From NCBI GenBank assembly GCA_025403435.1, contig CM046351.1, forward strand, positions 22,289,276-22,353,275: a stretch of 64,000 bases of DNA. The letters run 5' to 3'. The translations under genes and the position numbers were made by a program. The notes under the pieces were generated by a model, which saw only the letters and a list, made by a program, of their open reading frames with translations, was not told the origin of the DNA and searched no databases. This document shows positions 1 to 11,757 of the stretch, in pieces; within the stretch, counting starts at the first letter, position 1, and the number at the start of each line of letters is the position of its first letter. Source of the DNA: Artocarpus heterophyllus. Its lineage: Eukaryota; Streptophyta; Magnoliopsida; Rosales; Moraceae.

Positions 1-1425
1 TTGCAGAATCCTAGAATTCCTTCTTCTTTTAGAGAAAAAGAAGAATTTTTAATGAAAAAGAAGAGGATTTGCGATTTAGAGAGAAAATAACAAATTAAGA
101 GAGAAAAAGTGAACTCGGAGAAATAAGCTCCTATGCACAGTAAACGTATATGTAAACAATGATTAAATCACTGTATATGACACGTATAGAAACCACGTGG
201 GAGAGACAGTGTGAATCGAACTGATTTAAGATTTGAACTAGGCCCAAACGTTCTTAGTTGAAAATGGTCAGGTTGTTTCGGGCCTTAACACATTTAGAAC
301 GAGTTAAATAACAAACATAAAATTGAAAACCAATTTGTATGAATCTTAAACTCAATTCAAAGTCCACTATAGATAAAGTTAACTATAAACAACAAATCTA
401 ATTTAACGACAACAAGGATCTTCCTGAATGATCCAGCAACTCAAATAATTTTGTTTTAATCAAAACCTTATTGAACAATGCATACACCCATATGTTATTC
501 CTAATACTCAACATTTATCAATGGATTCATCATCATTGCTACCAAGGGTTTAGAATGTGACTAACCTTGAAATCAATACGATTTACGTCTTTCAACGTAG
601 ACCATATCAACGAACAAAGACACTTGATGTTACTACTTAAGAACATCTACAATCCCCACAATTCTACTCATACAATATATAATTTCCTCATATAACAAAA
701 CCTTAGGTAACCAAAAGATTCACATCTAAACATCTAAAACTTAAACATTTTATCGTAATTATCCAAAATTATTATAAGTGCCTTAAGTATTATGATTTAC
801 TTAAGGAAACTCCTATTGATCATTTTTCTATTGCATCTATATATAAAGATTCACTGATACACTTAAATACAATGTACGTAACAAAATATTCCAATTTTGA
901 GATTCATGCATTCTAGACTTTACACAGTCTCAACAGACCAAAAGTCTAACATTTATCTCTCTCAAGATTCAATACCATGATTCCCAACTTATATCATATT
1001 CCTCAATTAAATAGAACTTTCAAGAAAAGTTATTGACACTTATGTGCTCCATCGAATCCACACATAATCATTACTTAGGTTTGAATCAATTACGAAAAAT
1101 TTGGCATATCTATGCCAAACTTTAAAATCAATAAATCAAGCCTTATATTTCTTATTGTTTTTCACGAGACAAAAGGCTTTTAAATCCTCGTATCTACACG
1201 AATTTCTCATCGTTTATACGAATTAGATATGCTTATAGATCCTAATATTATACGAATCTCTCATAAGCATTCTACTTATAAACTCATTCCATATAATTAT
1301 CATTCCCTCATAACTATTAATACTTTCCTTCTATATAATTATTGTACTCATATAACCATTAGTATTTTCATTCTATGGCCTTTCCATGTTACATCCTTCT
1401 AAACTGTATAAATCAATGTGAAGGT
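1..1425. other. Unassigned AT-rich DNA, possibly retroelement interior
   Basis: No credible coding region is visible on either strand. The stretch lies directly downstream, in the element's own orientation, of the inverted LTR and leader at 1426-3516, so it may be a non-coding interior of that element or unrelated DNA joined to it. It is purine-rich at 20-120. A degenerate tandem repeat of about 45 bp occurs at 1285-1375, built on a CATATAATTAT...CTCATAAC core, and a shorter one built on TACGAAT.TCTCAT occurs at 1195-1270. Confidence 0.4.
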
Positions 1426-1542
1426 TCATTTTGATGATGACACTGAAAATTCAGCTTCAAAACCATCTCAAAAATATATTTTTTTTAAAGTGGTGCTACA
1501 CTCCCTAGGTTAACCGAACCTAGGCTCTGATACCAAAAATTC
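1426..1542 (-). mobile_element. Leader and primer binding site of an inverted Tekay-like element
   Basis: Read on the minus strand, the LTR at 1543-3516 is followed by GAATTTTTGGTATCAGAGCC, which matches the primer site of the intact element at 14812-14824. Homology to the intact leader (CCTAGG, GTAGCACCAC-like and ATCATCA blocks) continues to about 1426 and then fades. The primer site shows that this is the 5' LTR of an element pointing left, not a solo LTR. The gag-pol part is absent or lies outside the window. Confidence 0.75.
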
Positions 1543-3516
1543 TGTAACGCCCCTATGTGGGGGTTAACAGTTTTTAATGAGATAAAATAAAAATAAATAA
1601 TAAAAGTAAAACCTTAAAAATAAAATTTGCCCGGGACTTAAATGAAAACTCTCAACTCAAAAATAAAAATATAAACGACAAATAAACCACAGTTTTAATG
1701 TAGCACCTTAAATTTAATAAAATAAACTGTTGTCATCATCATTTTAACCCTCAACACATTATAATACAGTCACAGAAGTAACAATTGATGCTTACATTAT
1801 CATGAAGAACATTCTCAACGATTGAAGCAGTCCCAATGTAATATAGTTACATCACTTCCTCAACTATATTTCTCGTAGCCACCTCACACTTAGTGAGTCC
1901 TGAAAAGATATAAACATAAGGGTATGAGCAACACTATGCTCAGTAGAGAAAGCCATTACTCACCTTTAGGTTTTTATCATTACCACATTAAAACCTGCAT
2001 GGTTTGTAGGTTACATCATATTCCAGATTATGAGGTTTATTATGATCACATCTTATGGATACCGTAGTTAATCATTACCAAGTGTCATAATTACACATTT
2101 ATACAAATATTACCAATCATCATTGTTCCTAGGTATCCATGTTAAATTGAATATCACTCAACTCATCGAAACCCAAATGGGCGCACTTGATCACCCTATA
2201 AGCATTCCAAGGGTGTTCCGGTGAGGGGACATCAAGCCCCGAGTCCTCACCAAATCGATTCCTGTACAGTGTGTTCTGGGACTTTCAACCCAAGGAAGCG
2301 TCATCGCCTTCCCCCTATTTTACCTTTTAGGGTATTCATGCCCAAGGACGTAACCGTCGCCCTCTTCATGTCTCACAATATCTCTATATTGAATCATTAT
2401 CAATAGAGTTAGTTTTCCTAACCATGCTTCTCAATTTATAACATGTGTCAATTCATTATGTTCCTCGCCGTACAATACAAGACGAGTCCATGTCATAGTT
2501 TCATATGTGATAATCATATAATATCAGTTCAACATAGATATATATATATATTGCGGCAAAACAATCAATTTTAATTCTATAAAAACCTCACAAAAGATGA
2601 GTAATAGAATCCCTACCTTTCAAGCTTATCAACAATCTTTTAATCCTGGAATCAGTTAACGTTAGCTCCATACTCCCTTGATCCTAAGGCGTGCATAAGG
2701 ACAATTAAAACTAAAGCACAACATACAACTACATTCATAAAATTTATTTTAATTTAATCTTAGAATTTAAAGAAATAACCACTGCCCATAGAGGTATTAT
2801 AAAGTTTAACAATATAAATTTTCTGTCTAGGGCATATACACTTAGACTTCATACATATTCTCCAAAATAGCAACAAACATATACTTAGGTTTAAGAACGC
2901 AAATTTGAATAATCCTTTAGTATAAAAGAAAATTTATAAATGAAAGACTAAATTTGTTCATAAGATTCTAACCTCGGATTATGGTTAGTTGGAAGCTTGA
3001 AATGGCTTCAAAACAGGTTCCTTTATTTCGGTATGACTGAAATTCTTGCTCAAATGGAGGTGATGGTGGCTGATTTTTATGGCTGCCTTGAAGAAGTTCT
3101 CTAAGTATTTTGCTTCAGCAAAGAAATGAGAAGAAGAGTGTGGGAACCGTGGAAGAGAAAGGAAGAAAAGATGAAGTCTTTGAAGAGAAGTGATGGAAAC
3201 AATTATAGAGGAGACATGTTAAAGCATGTCACGGAGGAAATAAAGAAAATGAGGGCCAAGAGTAGTTGGAAAAGATATCCTTATGTCTCATCTAAAGACT
3301 TTAACACACATAATGCCAATATGACATTTTTGAGATTTATTAGAAGTTCTAAGGCTTTTTAGTAATCATACTAAATAAATATAGGAGAATTTTAGAAAAT
3401 TTAAAAATAGATAAAAATAAATATTATAAAATAAATTTAAATGAAGCAATTTTTTTTATACATTAAAAATTAATTTAATTACCTCAATACCCGTTAGGAG
3501 AATAACGGGTGTCACA
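1543..3516 (-). repeat. Inverted 5' LTR of a Tekay-like retrotransposon
   Basis: This LTR of about 1.97 kb reads TGTGACACCC (minus strand, from 3516) to GGGGCGTTACA (at 1543). It is related to the LTRs of the intact element at 12839-21673. The middle and 3' part, about 1550-2720 here, is very similar to its counterpart, while the U3-like part, about 2800-3516, has diverged strongly. It therefore belongs to an older or sister subfamily. The ORF-like reading at 2221-2406 lies in the conserved core and is treated as part of the LTR. Confidence 0.85.
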
Positions 3517-3639
3517 CAACTTAGAAAAATGTTCCTTGAATACATCACCTTATTAAAAATGCCTTCTAACAAACCACGTATCAAAAATACCCCTTTATTT
3601 AAAATTGAAGATTTATCAAAAGACCAAGTTACCTTTCTT

Positions 3640-4112
3640 TTTGAAATAGAACCTGCCAGGTCCCATTTTGGAACCACTGTAACCTTCTAGGTTTCAACTT
3701 CAAGCCTACTAGATTTCAACTTTTTTTTTTAAACAAAAACCGCCAACCACTTCTAGTCGTCGATGCGAGTACCCGATTGTAACCTGATAGGTTTCAAAGT
3801 AGAATCTACCAGATTTCAATATTTTCTTTAAAACAAAGAAATGTCAAGTGCCTCCACTCACTAGCATGGGGTGTTGAAGCGTAATAAAACCTGCTAGTTC
3901 TGTCTCGTAACTCTCCAAGTTCCAACATATAACCCGTTAGATTCCCTCCAAAAAATTGCCAGAGTATGAGATTCCATCCCAAAATTCGTCGGAACCCGTC
4001 AGGTTCCACTACAAAACCTACCAAATTCTGTCTAAAAAATCACAGAACCACCAGATTCTATCTCGGAACTCACCAGAACTCACCAGAACTTGCCAGATTC
4101 CGTCCTGGTGAA
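3640..4112. repeat. Degenerate short tandem repeats
   Basis: About a dozen imperfect copies of a motif close to AACCTGCCAGATTCC recur every 20-40 bases, for example near 3651, 3680, 3703, 3781, 3804, 3888, 3985, 4013, 4050 and 4090. Spacer bases vary but often contain TCTCGGAACT-like or CAACTT-like text. No frame is open across the array. It looks like an old minisatellite or the remains of a repetitive TE segment. Confidence 0.55.
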
Positions 4113-4489
4113 TGAGAATAGTGCTAAACAACAAAATAAGTCATTTTCCTAATTTTCTTAAAAAGGGTGCTTGCTCGACCAAAATTAAATGAGTATTATT
4201 ATGGACATCAATAGTGTTAAATATCATCTACTAACAGAAGGTACGTCTCATAGCATAGGACCCATAAATAGGGTTTATCTTTTATAAGCGAAGGTGCTTA
4301 ACACCAACAATATCTCTGAACATTTTTGAAATTAATTACAACCTAATACCTCCAAAGCAAACTCCACTAATCTTAAATATAAAATAACCAAGATAGCGAA
4401 TTTAACATCAGCCTTAGATTTAAGACTACCAAATCTTAGCCATTCATTTTTTAGCTCTCAGTCAAAACACCTCCAAAACGTATCGTGCC

Positions 4490-4596
4490 TCGTCCTCATT
4501 CCCCGTCAGCCCCGTCCACAGCCGCACCGCGACCCTCTTCTTCGCCGTCCAACCGAGGCTTCTGCTGCTCCTCCTCTGTTTTCTATTTCCGAAAAT
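4490..4596 (+). other. Orphan GC-rich first-exon-like patch
   Basis: A sharply GC- and CT-rich island in AT-rich surroundings ends in GAAAATGGTAAATTTC, that is, an ATG sitting directly on a plausible GT splice donor. This layout is common in plant genes whose first coding exon holds only the start codon. I could not find a matching downstream coding exon before the aldolase gene at 7409. It may be an orphan exon of a lost gene, a distant non-coding exon, or chance. Confidence 0.25.
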
Positions 4597-4924
4597 GGTA
4601 AATTTCTTTTCATGTTGAGGTTACGTTTTTTAGGTTGTGTTAATTGGCAAAGAAGAGTTTTTTCTTCTTTTTTCTGAGTTTGAATATTCTGCAAATTTTT
4701 GTTTGGAATTGTATAGTAACTTGTAAGGTTCACGTTGTGTTTGGCTTTGAAGAATAATGGGTAAATGCTAAATTTGTGGAATAGTGTTTTTCATTCTTGT
4801 CTTCGTTTAGTAATATTGTGTGGCAGAGTTCGCCCTTTTGGAGTTTTTTTTTTTTTTTTTTTAAGGTTTAGCAACCTACATAGTTGAGACTAATATATTG
4901 TAAGCTGTTACGTGCTAGTGTAAA

Positions 4925-5440
4925 TAAAAATAGGCTATAATATAAAGTAAAGCTCTCACATGATATTGTAAAATCGTTTTGACTTTTAGTTCTAACTGCA
5001 ACGCAACCGATCTCAGAAATTCTTTTTTTCTTTTTTTGAAATGGTTGCAGAAGAAATATATCTTGTAAAAGTTCAGAAATGGGGTTCATTCCGTCTTGAC
5101 ATGATATTCAAGTAGAGATGGAGATCATAATCATATATAAATGGTGCTTCTAGACATATTTGGGGTTAGATATGTTTCTATCTTGTATGCTATTTTAGCG
5201 GAGGGAGAGCATCAATATCATTTTCAAACGTTACAAGTGTAAATTATTCAATAATATTGCTATTAGGAATGGGACTTTTGTAGAAGGTGAGACTAAGCGG
5301 GTATTTGGCGACTGCGGTTCGGATCATAAATTGTAGTTCAAACTATTTTTTGATTCAAATTTTATAAGAGAAAAACTTTAGGAAAAGTGGTTTGAACCGC
5401 AATTTTTTGTTCAAACTGCTCTCTCAAACGGAAGTTAAGG
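4925..5440. repeat. Two small MITE-like repeats
   Basis: At 4930-4980 there is a fragment with GTAAAGCTCTCACATG, the signature of a MITE family found many times in this window. At 5296-5432 there is a ~135 bp unit with imperfect inverted ends: GCGGTTCGGATCA and GTAGTTCAAAC near the left, GTTTGAACCGCAA and GTTCAAACTGC near the right. No coding is seen in the rest of this interval. Confidence 0.5.
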
Positions 5441-5444
5441 CTTT

Positions 5445-5737
5445 ATGTTTAAGGCTATGTTGGGCGCAAGACGTGGTTCTGCACTCTGGAATCTGGGCAT
5501 TTTTTGTGAAGAGTCAGGCGCTTTAACAATCATCAAAGCTCTTGAAAAGAAAAACTTTGGTTGTAATCAGTTTGGTGCTTTGTTAAATAATGTGTCTAGT
5601 TTGTTGGGTTTTTTTCCTAGTGGCTAAGCTTAGTCATGCATGTAGAGAAGCTAACAAGGCTGCTCATCAGTTGGCTTCCTATGCCCTTAATTTAGACAAT
5701 AAACCCATATGGTTGGAGGTCATCTTCACCTCTTGAA
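5445..5737 (+). pseudogene. RNase H-like domain relic
   Basis: A first frame reads about 60 residues, including ESGALTIIKALEKKNFG. After a frame change near 5624 it continues as KLSHACREANKAAHQLASYA and ends in a stop near 5735. The pattern (an acidic residue, then 'IIKAL', then 'REANKAAHQLA') matches the C-terminal half of the plant RNase H-like (RVT_3) domain found at the 3' end of non-LTR retrotransposons and in stand-alone relatives. The catalytic N-terminal part is missing and a frameshift is present, so this is a dead fragment. The family assignment rests on remembered motif patterns. Confidence 0.6.
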
Positions 5738-6419
5738 ACTGTTCTTGTCTTTGATGCTATGATTAATTAATAAAAACCTTCCCTTCTAAAAAAGGGGACT
5801 TCTGAAAGGGAAAAGAAGGAACATTTTTCTTTTTCACTTTTAGAGTGAAATGTATGGTTATAAGTGTTTAAAGATCAAATAAATTCTCTTTTTTTGCTAA
5901 ATAAGGGTTAAAAACGTTATTTCTAATTACATACGTATCTAAAAATATTTTTTAATGCATGGAAGGGCATTGTTGGTATTTTTTAAAAATTTAATCGTCA
6001 AACTTTGGTAAACTGTTACTGTTAATAAACAGGGAGGATGTCTTTGTAATTTCCTTAGAAAGTCAAGCGTGTTGACGTAATTAGCTTGGGAAGGGATATT
6101 TTTGTTATTTTGGCAAAATACAAGAGGTGTCAATGTAAAAAGACCTTTCACTAAAACCCCATGGTTATACCTTGAAAACGAAAGGGAATTAGTGTGTTGT
6201 TTTGTTCACCAGTGTGAATCAGAAAAATTCCATATTATACTGATTTTGCTACGGTGTTTTCACTCACAAAATTTAAAATGTTACAATGTTTTCAGTTCTA
6301 CCCGGTGCTCCAAATGCCTTTTAAATTATCTCTCCTCATCCAAGTATATCATAAAATATAAATATGAAAGCATCCCTCTTTTTTTTTAATTACTTTTAGA
6401 AGGAAAAGGAAACTAAAAG
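5738..6419. other. Gene-free AT-rich spacer
   Basis: I see no gene or clearly bounded repeat here. Short open frames such as 6102-6389 have no recognisable domain and AT-driven composition. Confidence 0.4.
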
Positions 6420-7400
6420 CAGCTCTCCATTAAGCAGGCCAGTGGCCACAGCCAATAAGCAATAGCGTGGTGTTTGGAAGCAGCAAGTAAAGCTTCTCCA
6501 TTCTATTTCTCTCACAAGTTAAAAGTTTCTCCATAGAATCAAGCACCTGTTCAGTTTTGGTTAGTTCTCTCTCTCTCTCTCTGCCATTAAACAGCATCGT
6601 TTCACAGCCGCTTGGATCTCTAAGCTGGGTTATCTAAGAGGAGAATATAATTGTTTAACAGAGAGTTATTAAATTAACAAATTATTGAAAAAGCAATATC
6701 ATCTTTTTGTTGATTGTCTCTTGTTGAAATTTGATGTAGCTCTTGAACAAACGATTCATTGTTTGATTACTCAGACCATTTTTTATTACGGAGTAGTTTT
6801 ATTGCGACCTATTGTATTTTTTTTAATTTGTTGGTGAATTTTCGGTGTTTTGAGATGCATTTCAAATGAGTTTTGTAAAATAGGAAATGTGATTTATGAA
6901 ACCTTGACGTCTAAGAACAAATTATCGTCTTTGAGTTCTTTGTGGACACAGTTTTTTTTTTTTCTCCTTTTAGAATCATTTCCATTTTGCCTCTTGAGCT
7001 TTAAAAGTTCTTGCTATGCCGGTATGCCCCGTGAATATTGAATTAGTCCCACTTAACTCCTATTAGAACATCCGTTAAAAATGACATAAAAAGAGGAGAA
7101 TTGGTTTCATTTAGCCTCTCCTGTCATAATTTATGTCGAAAACATATGGAGAAAAATCATATGACCTCACTTTTACCCCCTCTTTTTCGTTTTCTTTTTT
7201 AAACAGAAATTCTAACAAATAGATTAAGTGGGACAAATTCAAAATTATGGAGGTTAAAGTGAGACTTTTAAAGTTCATGGAGCAAAGTGTGGACAAACTC
7301 TATAGTTACTTGGGGGAATTCAATTATGACACCTTCTGTAAAGTACTTTTTGCAGTAAGCCAAGGATGTTATTCATGTTCATCTCTTTGTTTGTCATCAG
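6420..7400 (+). promoter_or_regulatory. Probable upstream region and 5' UTR intron of dihydroneopterin aldolase
   Basis: The CT-rich stretch at 6420-6590, which includes a CTCTCTCTCTCTC run at 6569-6581, resembles a plant 5' UTR and core promoter zone. A strong 3' splice site (TTTGTCATCAG, ending at 7400) lies eight bases before the aldolase ATG. This implies at least one intron in the 5' leader. The exact donor and transcription start are not determined; GTTAGT near 6560 is one candidate donor. Confidence 0.4.
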
Positions 7401-7408
7401 GAAATATT

Positions 7409-8250
7409 ATGGAAGGTGATCCAATATTGACGGGAGACAAACTCATATTGAGAGGTTTGATGTTCCATGGTTTTCATGGGGTTAAATCTGAAGAAAAGAA
7501 GCTGGGTCAGAAGTTTTTGATAGATGTCGATGCTTGGATGGATCTCCGCCCGGCTGGTTTATCTGATCACTTGTCCGATACTGTCAGTTATACCGATATT
7601 TATCGGTGAGTACTGATCTTCAATGCCTTCTTTATCATCTCAAAGTATGTTAGCCAGATAAATTACTTTCCAATTTGATTCTTGTTCGATGTGAATATCT
7701 CTTGAGTTGAGTTTTCCTTTGACATCTTTGTTCAATAATTGGAGTGGTTGTGTTTCTCAGTTTTTCATTGCTAACTTCGTACCTTAAAAAGAAAGCATTG
7801 TGCGTAATTGGTTTGTTTGTGCGCGTATAGAATTGCTTCGGCGCACCTTTTGAATTTAGCTTCTCCTCAAAAAGCTTCTAACAAGTTATAAAAATTATTG
7901 AATTTTATCTACCTTTGAAAGTTCTTTTTCGGTTTAGGAAGCCAAAACCGTGTTTCTAAAGTTGTGTCAAATAGACCAGTTTTCATGTAGCTTTTGTGCT
8001 CTATTTCTGATCATCTGTTTGCGGATTTGAATTGTTGAACCACAGCATAGTAAAGGAAGTCGTTGAAGGACAATCTCATAATCTTCTCGAGTCAGTTGCT
8101 CACCTCATTGCATCTACAACCTTAACAAAGCATCCTCAGATTTCGGCCGTTCGAGTGAAGGTCGGGAAGCCCCATGTTGCCGTTCAGGGTCTTGTTGACT
8201 ATTTGGGTGTTGAGATTCTTAGATATAGAAATATTGATGCAACAAAGTAG
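7409..8250 (+). CDS. folB: Dihydroneopterin aldolase (folate biosynthesis)
   Basis: Coding exons are 7409-7605 and 8046-8250 (donor CG|GTGAGT, acceptor CACAG|C), giving 133 residues, the normal size for plant DHNA. The enzyme converts dihydroneopterin to 6-hydroxymethyldihydropterin and glycolaldehyde in the pterin branch of folate synthesis; in plants it is thought to be cytosolic. Visible family features are GDKLILRGLMFHGFHG at residues 9-24, the conserved acidic EE at 28-29, VSYTDIY at 59-65 and the VRVKVGKP strand with Lys107 near the active site. There is no N-terminal extension, in line with a cytosolic enzyme. The ATG at 7409 is chosen because it follows a 3' splice site by eight bases and matches the family start. 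The gene converges on ribosomal protein L22 at 9800-11757. It appears intact. Confidence 0.93.
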
Positions 8251-9460
8251 GAGAATTATTTTGGTTTTCATAACGATGTCACATGTACTTTTGGGGCTTG
8301 AACATGCTTTGTTTGTCATGCCTCCAAAGCATCCTCAGATTATTGACTTCAAAGTATATACTCCCTATTAGTAATGTTTCACATTTTCATGAATCGTTTT
8401 ACAAATATGAGCATACATACTAGCATTGGAGAGTAATTTTTCGACTTAAAATGGTAAAAATTGGTATTGGTATTGCATTGGAGATGTTATTACGGTTGAT
8501 ATTTAGCTATAGACTGCTTCTTTACAAATCTGATACTAAGAATGCCCTTTTTAAGTTGGGAGTAAAGAAAAAAGGCTATTAGCAACGGACTTCCAGTGCA
8601 TATTTTCTGGATATTAAATTTACCATGTCGATGTCAATTTCTCAACCAAGCATCGGCAAGGTTCTTATCTCCTGATGTTAAGTCTCCTGCAAATAGTAGA
8701 CATAACCAGTACTGTGCAAAGAATTGCTCCTCTTTTATTTTTTGTTTTTTGATTATTTACCTTTTCATATTCTGTCATATCCTGTTTTTTAAGTTTATTA
8801 AAATAATATACATTTAATTTTTTATTTTATTGAGTTTATATATTTAGATTAGATTTGATACATAAATTTATACATTTTATAGATTAATTTTTTATTTTGA
8901 CCTAAAAAATTACCCAAAATAACTTTTAATTTAAAAATAAGATAACTTTAAAAACTTAAAAAAACTTTATAATAAGGTTTTTATTTTAAAAAATGTATAA
9001 AATACCTTTAAAAATAGGTATTTTGTGTTTGTATTTTGTTTTCTTCTTTTTTTAAGTTTTAATTTTTTTCCTCTCACTTAAGAATAATTTAGTCATTTTA
9101 AAGGTGAAAATAAATTGTTGACTAAAATAAAGTATAAATTTATATATTAAATTAAATCTAAAAATATACATTTGATGGGATTGAAAATTAAAAATGTAAT
9201 TTTTGAATCAACTTAAAATAGAATATAGAAAGATAACTATTTCTCGTTCTTTTTTTAATTGATTATGTGTACAGAAAACACGTCTTAATAGACCATGGAA
9301 TACCATGTTAAAAAGATAAAGATGAATTCAATAGTAACATGAAAACGTATGGTTTAACCCACAACGTTTTAAACCAAAATTGATTTAAAATTTAAATTTA
9401 TAAGAGAAAATATTATAGCAAAGTTGAATTCAACTACCGGCCCCAAAACGCCCATTAATT
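8251..9460. other. 3' UTR and AT-rich intergenic DNA
   Basis: The first 150-300 bases are probably aldolase 3' UTR. Bases 8325-8341 repeat exactly 17 bases of exon 2 (8126-8142, core AAGCATCCTCAGATT). The remainder to 9460 is strongly AT-rich, with no gene seen. Confidence 0.4.
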
Positions 9461-9799
9461 CATACATTTGCCACGAGGAAGGCATAGGCTGGCCAAAAGC
9501 AAAACCGGGTTTTCATTGCAGCCGCAGATGTTAACAAAAGCTGCAGAAACTTTCTTATTTGTCTATCTTGTGTAAATGGCAAAGAAAGTCCATCTCAAAA
9601 CTTATTCTCTTAACAAAAGATGAATATCACATACACCATAGAAAGAGAGAACACATTCAGCCGCTATCAGAAGCCCCAAAAAGAAGCGTTTGTTCTTTCT
9701 AAAGCACTTGGGTTTGAAATGCAAAGACAAGGGAGGTCTCCAAAACTTCTACAATATTTTGAACAGAATGTTAAAGATTCCATAAGCTCCCTCGTGCTG

Positions 9800-11757
9800 C
9801 TACATCGCTCGATTCTCCCCGTTTCTTGCTTTGCCTTTCCTGTTCCAAATCGGAGTGGTCTCGATAAGCGTATGAGGGACAAGCCGCTTTTCCCGCTTGG
9901 TAAGCTTGCGGAAATTGTGGACTTTAAGCTTTGCTATTTTGGCCTCTTCCTCCGGGGTGGTTTCCCTTACTACCACTGTTAGTCGGCACTCTGGTCTCAC
10001 TCTTATTCCGTGTCTTCCTTTAGCATGATATGAAATTCTCTTTTTAAAAAATCCCTTTCCAACAAAAGCCTCAGCTGCATAAAAAGAGAGGAGGTGAGTA
10101 TAAGAAGGGTTAGGACACAATAGAGTAAATCTTTGCTTCTGTTATGTACCAACGAGGAGACGATCCGGATCCAACCCGTGATTATGGGTAGCATTTGCTC
10201 GGGCTGAGTGAACAACCTTCCAAAGAAAAGGCAAAAAGTTGAGTTAATAAGTCTTCGTTTACAGCAGTGATATGAATACATTCATGTTTAAATATATGAG
10301 CGTGAAGTAGTACGTTGGCCAAGAGTTATCCAGCTTCAGATTGTTAAATCATGCAAAACGGATAATGATTACCTATTCACAAGAAAAGTTGTCTAAACTG
10401 ATGTAAACGTTCAAGCATTTGCCCATAATTAACGATTCGCAATGATCGACGACATTTGTGACTGAACAAAGTGTTAGACTGATTGAATCACCTGATAGAC
10501 AGTATTTGCTGCACGCTTTACCGTCACTTGCAACTGCAACAATGCATCTTCAACACGCATTCCCCGAATTAATGCAGCGACCAAATTCACCTTCTTAGGA
10601 CTCTGTGAATAGTCAGTCACCATTAACAAAATTGCAGGATAATAAAACGCACTAGATGAATATTACAGAAAGCATTTAAAGAGCAAGTAGTTATTGAATT
10701 TTGAATTTTCATCTGAATACCATTTGCTATCACCAAAATCCATTTACCATATCAGAAACCTTAACAAATAAGAACATACTTAAAATTGTGGAATCCTCTA
10801 CCTGTTTTATGCATTTTAAGACGGCTTGGACTTGAGCGGGTTTAGAAACAGATTTCTGCTGCTGGTCTTCAGTTTTACCACTACCTATCGCCAAAACAGG
10901 AGTCAATGGAGACCGAATAGGCGCTTCGTCAGTCGAATCTGCCAGTAACTTCCTTGTGGTAGAAATTCCCTGTATTAACAAAGAGACATAAACAATTCAT
11001 TACTGCTTTGAGGAAAGTTTATATATTTATAAATAATTTATTTTGGTGTATTCTGTAGTTTATATAATGCATTCATATAAAAGTCTCACAAATTCCATCA
11101 AAAGTTTAAGGAGCAGAATATAATGCATTGATAAAATATTTGGGTATTAGACAAAGAAAAAACAACTTTTTTTCATTGAAAATACATTCAAAACACAAAG
11201 GAAAGAGGATGAGAAACCCTCAAAAAGAACAAAAAAGAAAGCCAAAATGAAAACAAAACAGAAGAACACAAGAAGCAAAAGGAAAAATCCTTACAGAACA
11301 ATCAGAAACAACATGAATCCCAACAACTTATTCACATCCTTCCAATCAAAAACAAAAACAAAAAAAAGGAAAATCCTTAAATCTAGCATTTCCAATTCCA
11401 ATCTTTAGCACAAAAATCGAAAGAACGGAGCGAGCATTATCACCAACTGTTGATACAACTGATAAAACGGCCTCGAAACTGTCCCAGTAGAGGGCTTCAA
11501 AACCCTTTGAAGATAACCCAACTCAGCTGCAAAAAAAAAAAAACCATTAAAATCCTTTGATAATATAAACAAACAACAATGTAGCATTTCCAGCACCCAA
11601 CAAAAAAAAAAAAAAAAAGAACTCACTAAAACCCATTATTAGGAAACCGACCTGGAGTGCGAGAAGAGCAGAAGATGGCAGATTGAGTATAACCATGTTC
11701 GAGTCTTTTCCCAACATGAGTAAAAAGATATTTTATGTGTCTTTGCCAGCCAACCAT
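9800..11757 (-). CDS. Ribosomal protein L22/uL22, organellar (probably mitochondrial)
   Basis: Six exons on the minus strand join without a frame break into 269 residues: 11652-11757, 11444-11526, 10802-10969, 10492-10602, 10150-10216 and 9800-10074. All introns have GT-AG ends. The protein is a large-subunit component lining the peptide exit tunnel of a bacterial-type ribosome. The first ~105 residues (MVGWQRHIKYLFTHV...) are a targeting-type, Arg/Ser-rich extension. The L22 fold runs from about residue 110 to 225, with SPKKVNLVAALIRGM, ALLQLQVTVKRAANTVYQ, HSARANATHNHG and AEAFVGKGFFKKRISYHAKG. The tail contains LVPHTLIETTPIWNRKGK, typical of the nuclear-encoded plant paralogue. The mitochondrial location is inferred from the N-terminus. 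The gene appears intact and converges with the aldolase gene. Confidence 0.92.

Noticed and set aside
3126..3362. 78-codon plus-strand frame as a gene
   Set aside because: It lies inside the diverged U3 part of the inverted LTR, is Lys/Arg-rich from purine-rich DNA and has no family match.
9620..9982. 120-codon plus-strand frame as a gene
   Set aside because: It overlaps the last coding exon of ribosomal protein L22 on the other strand and is its shadow.
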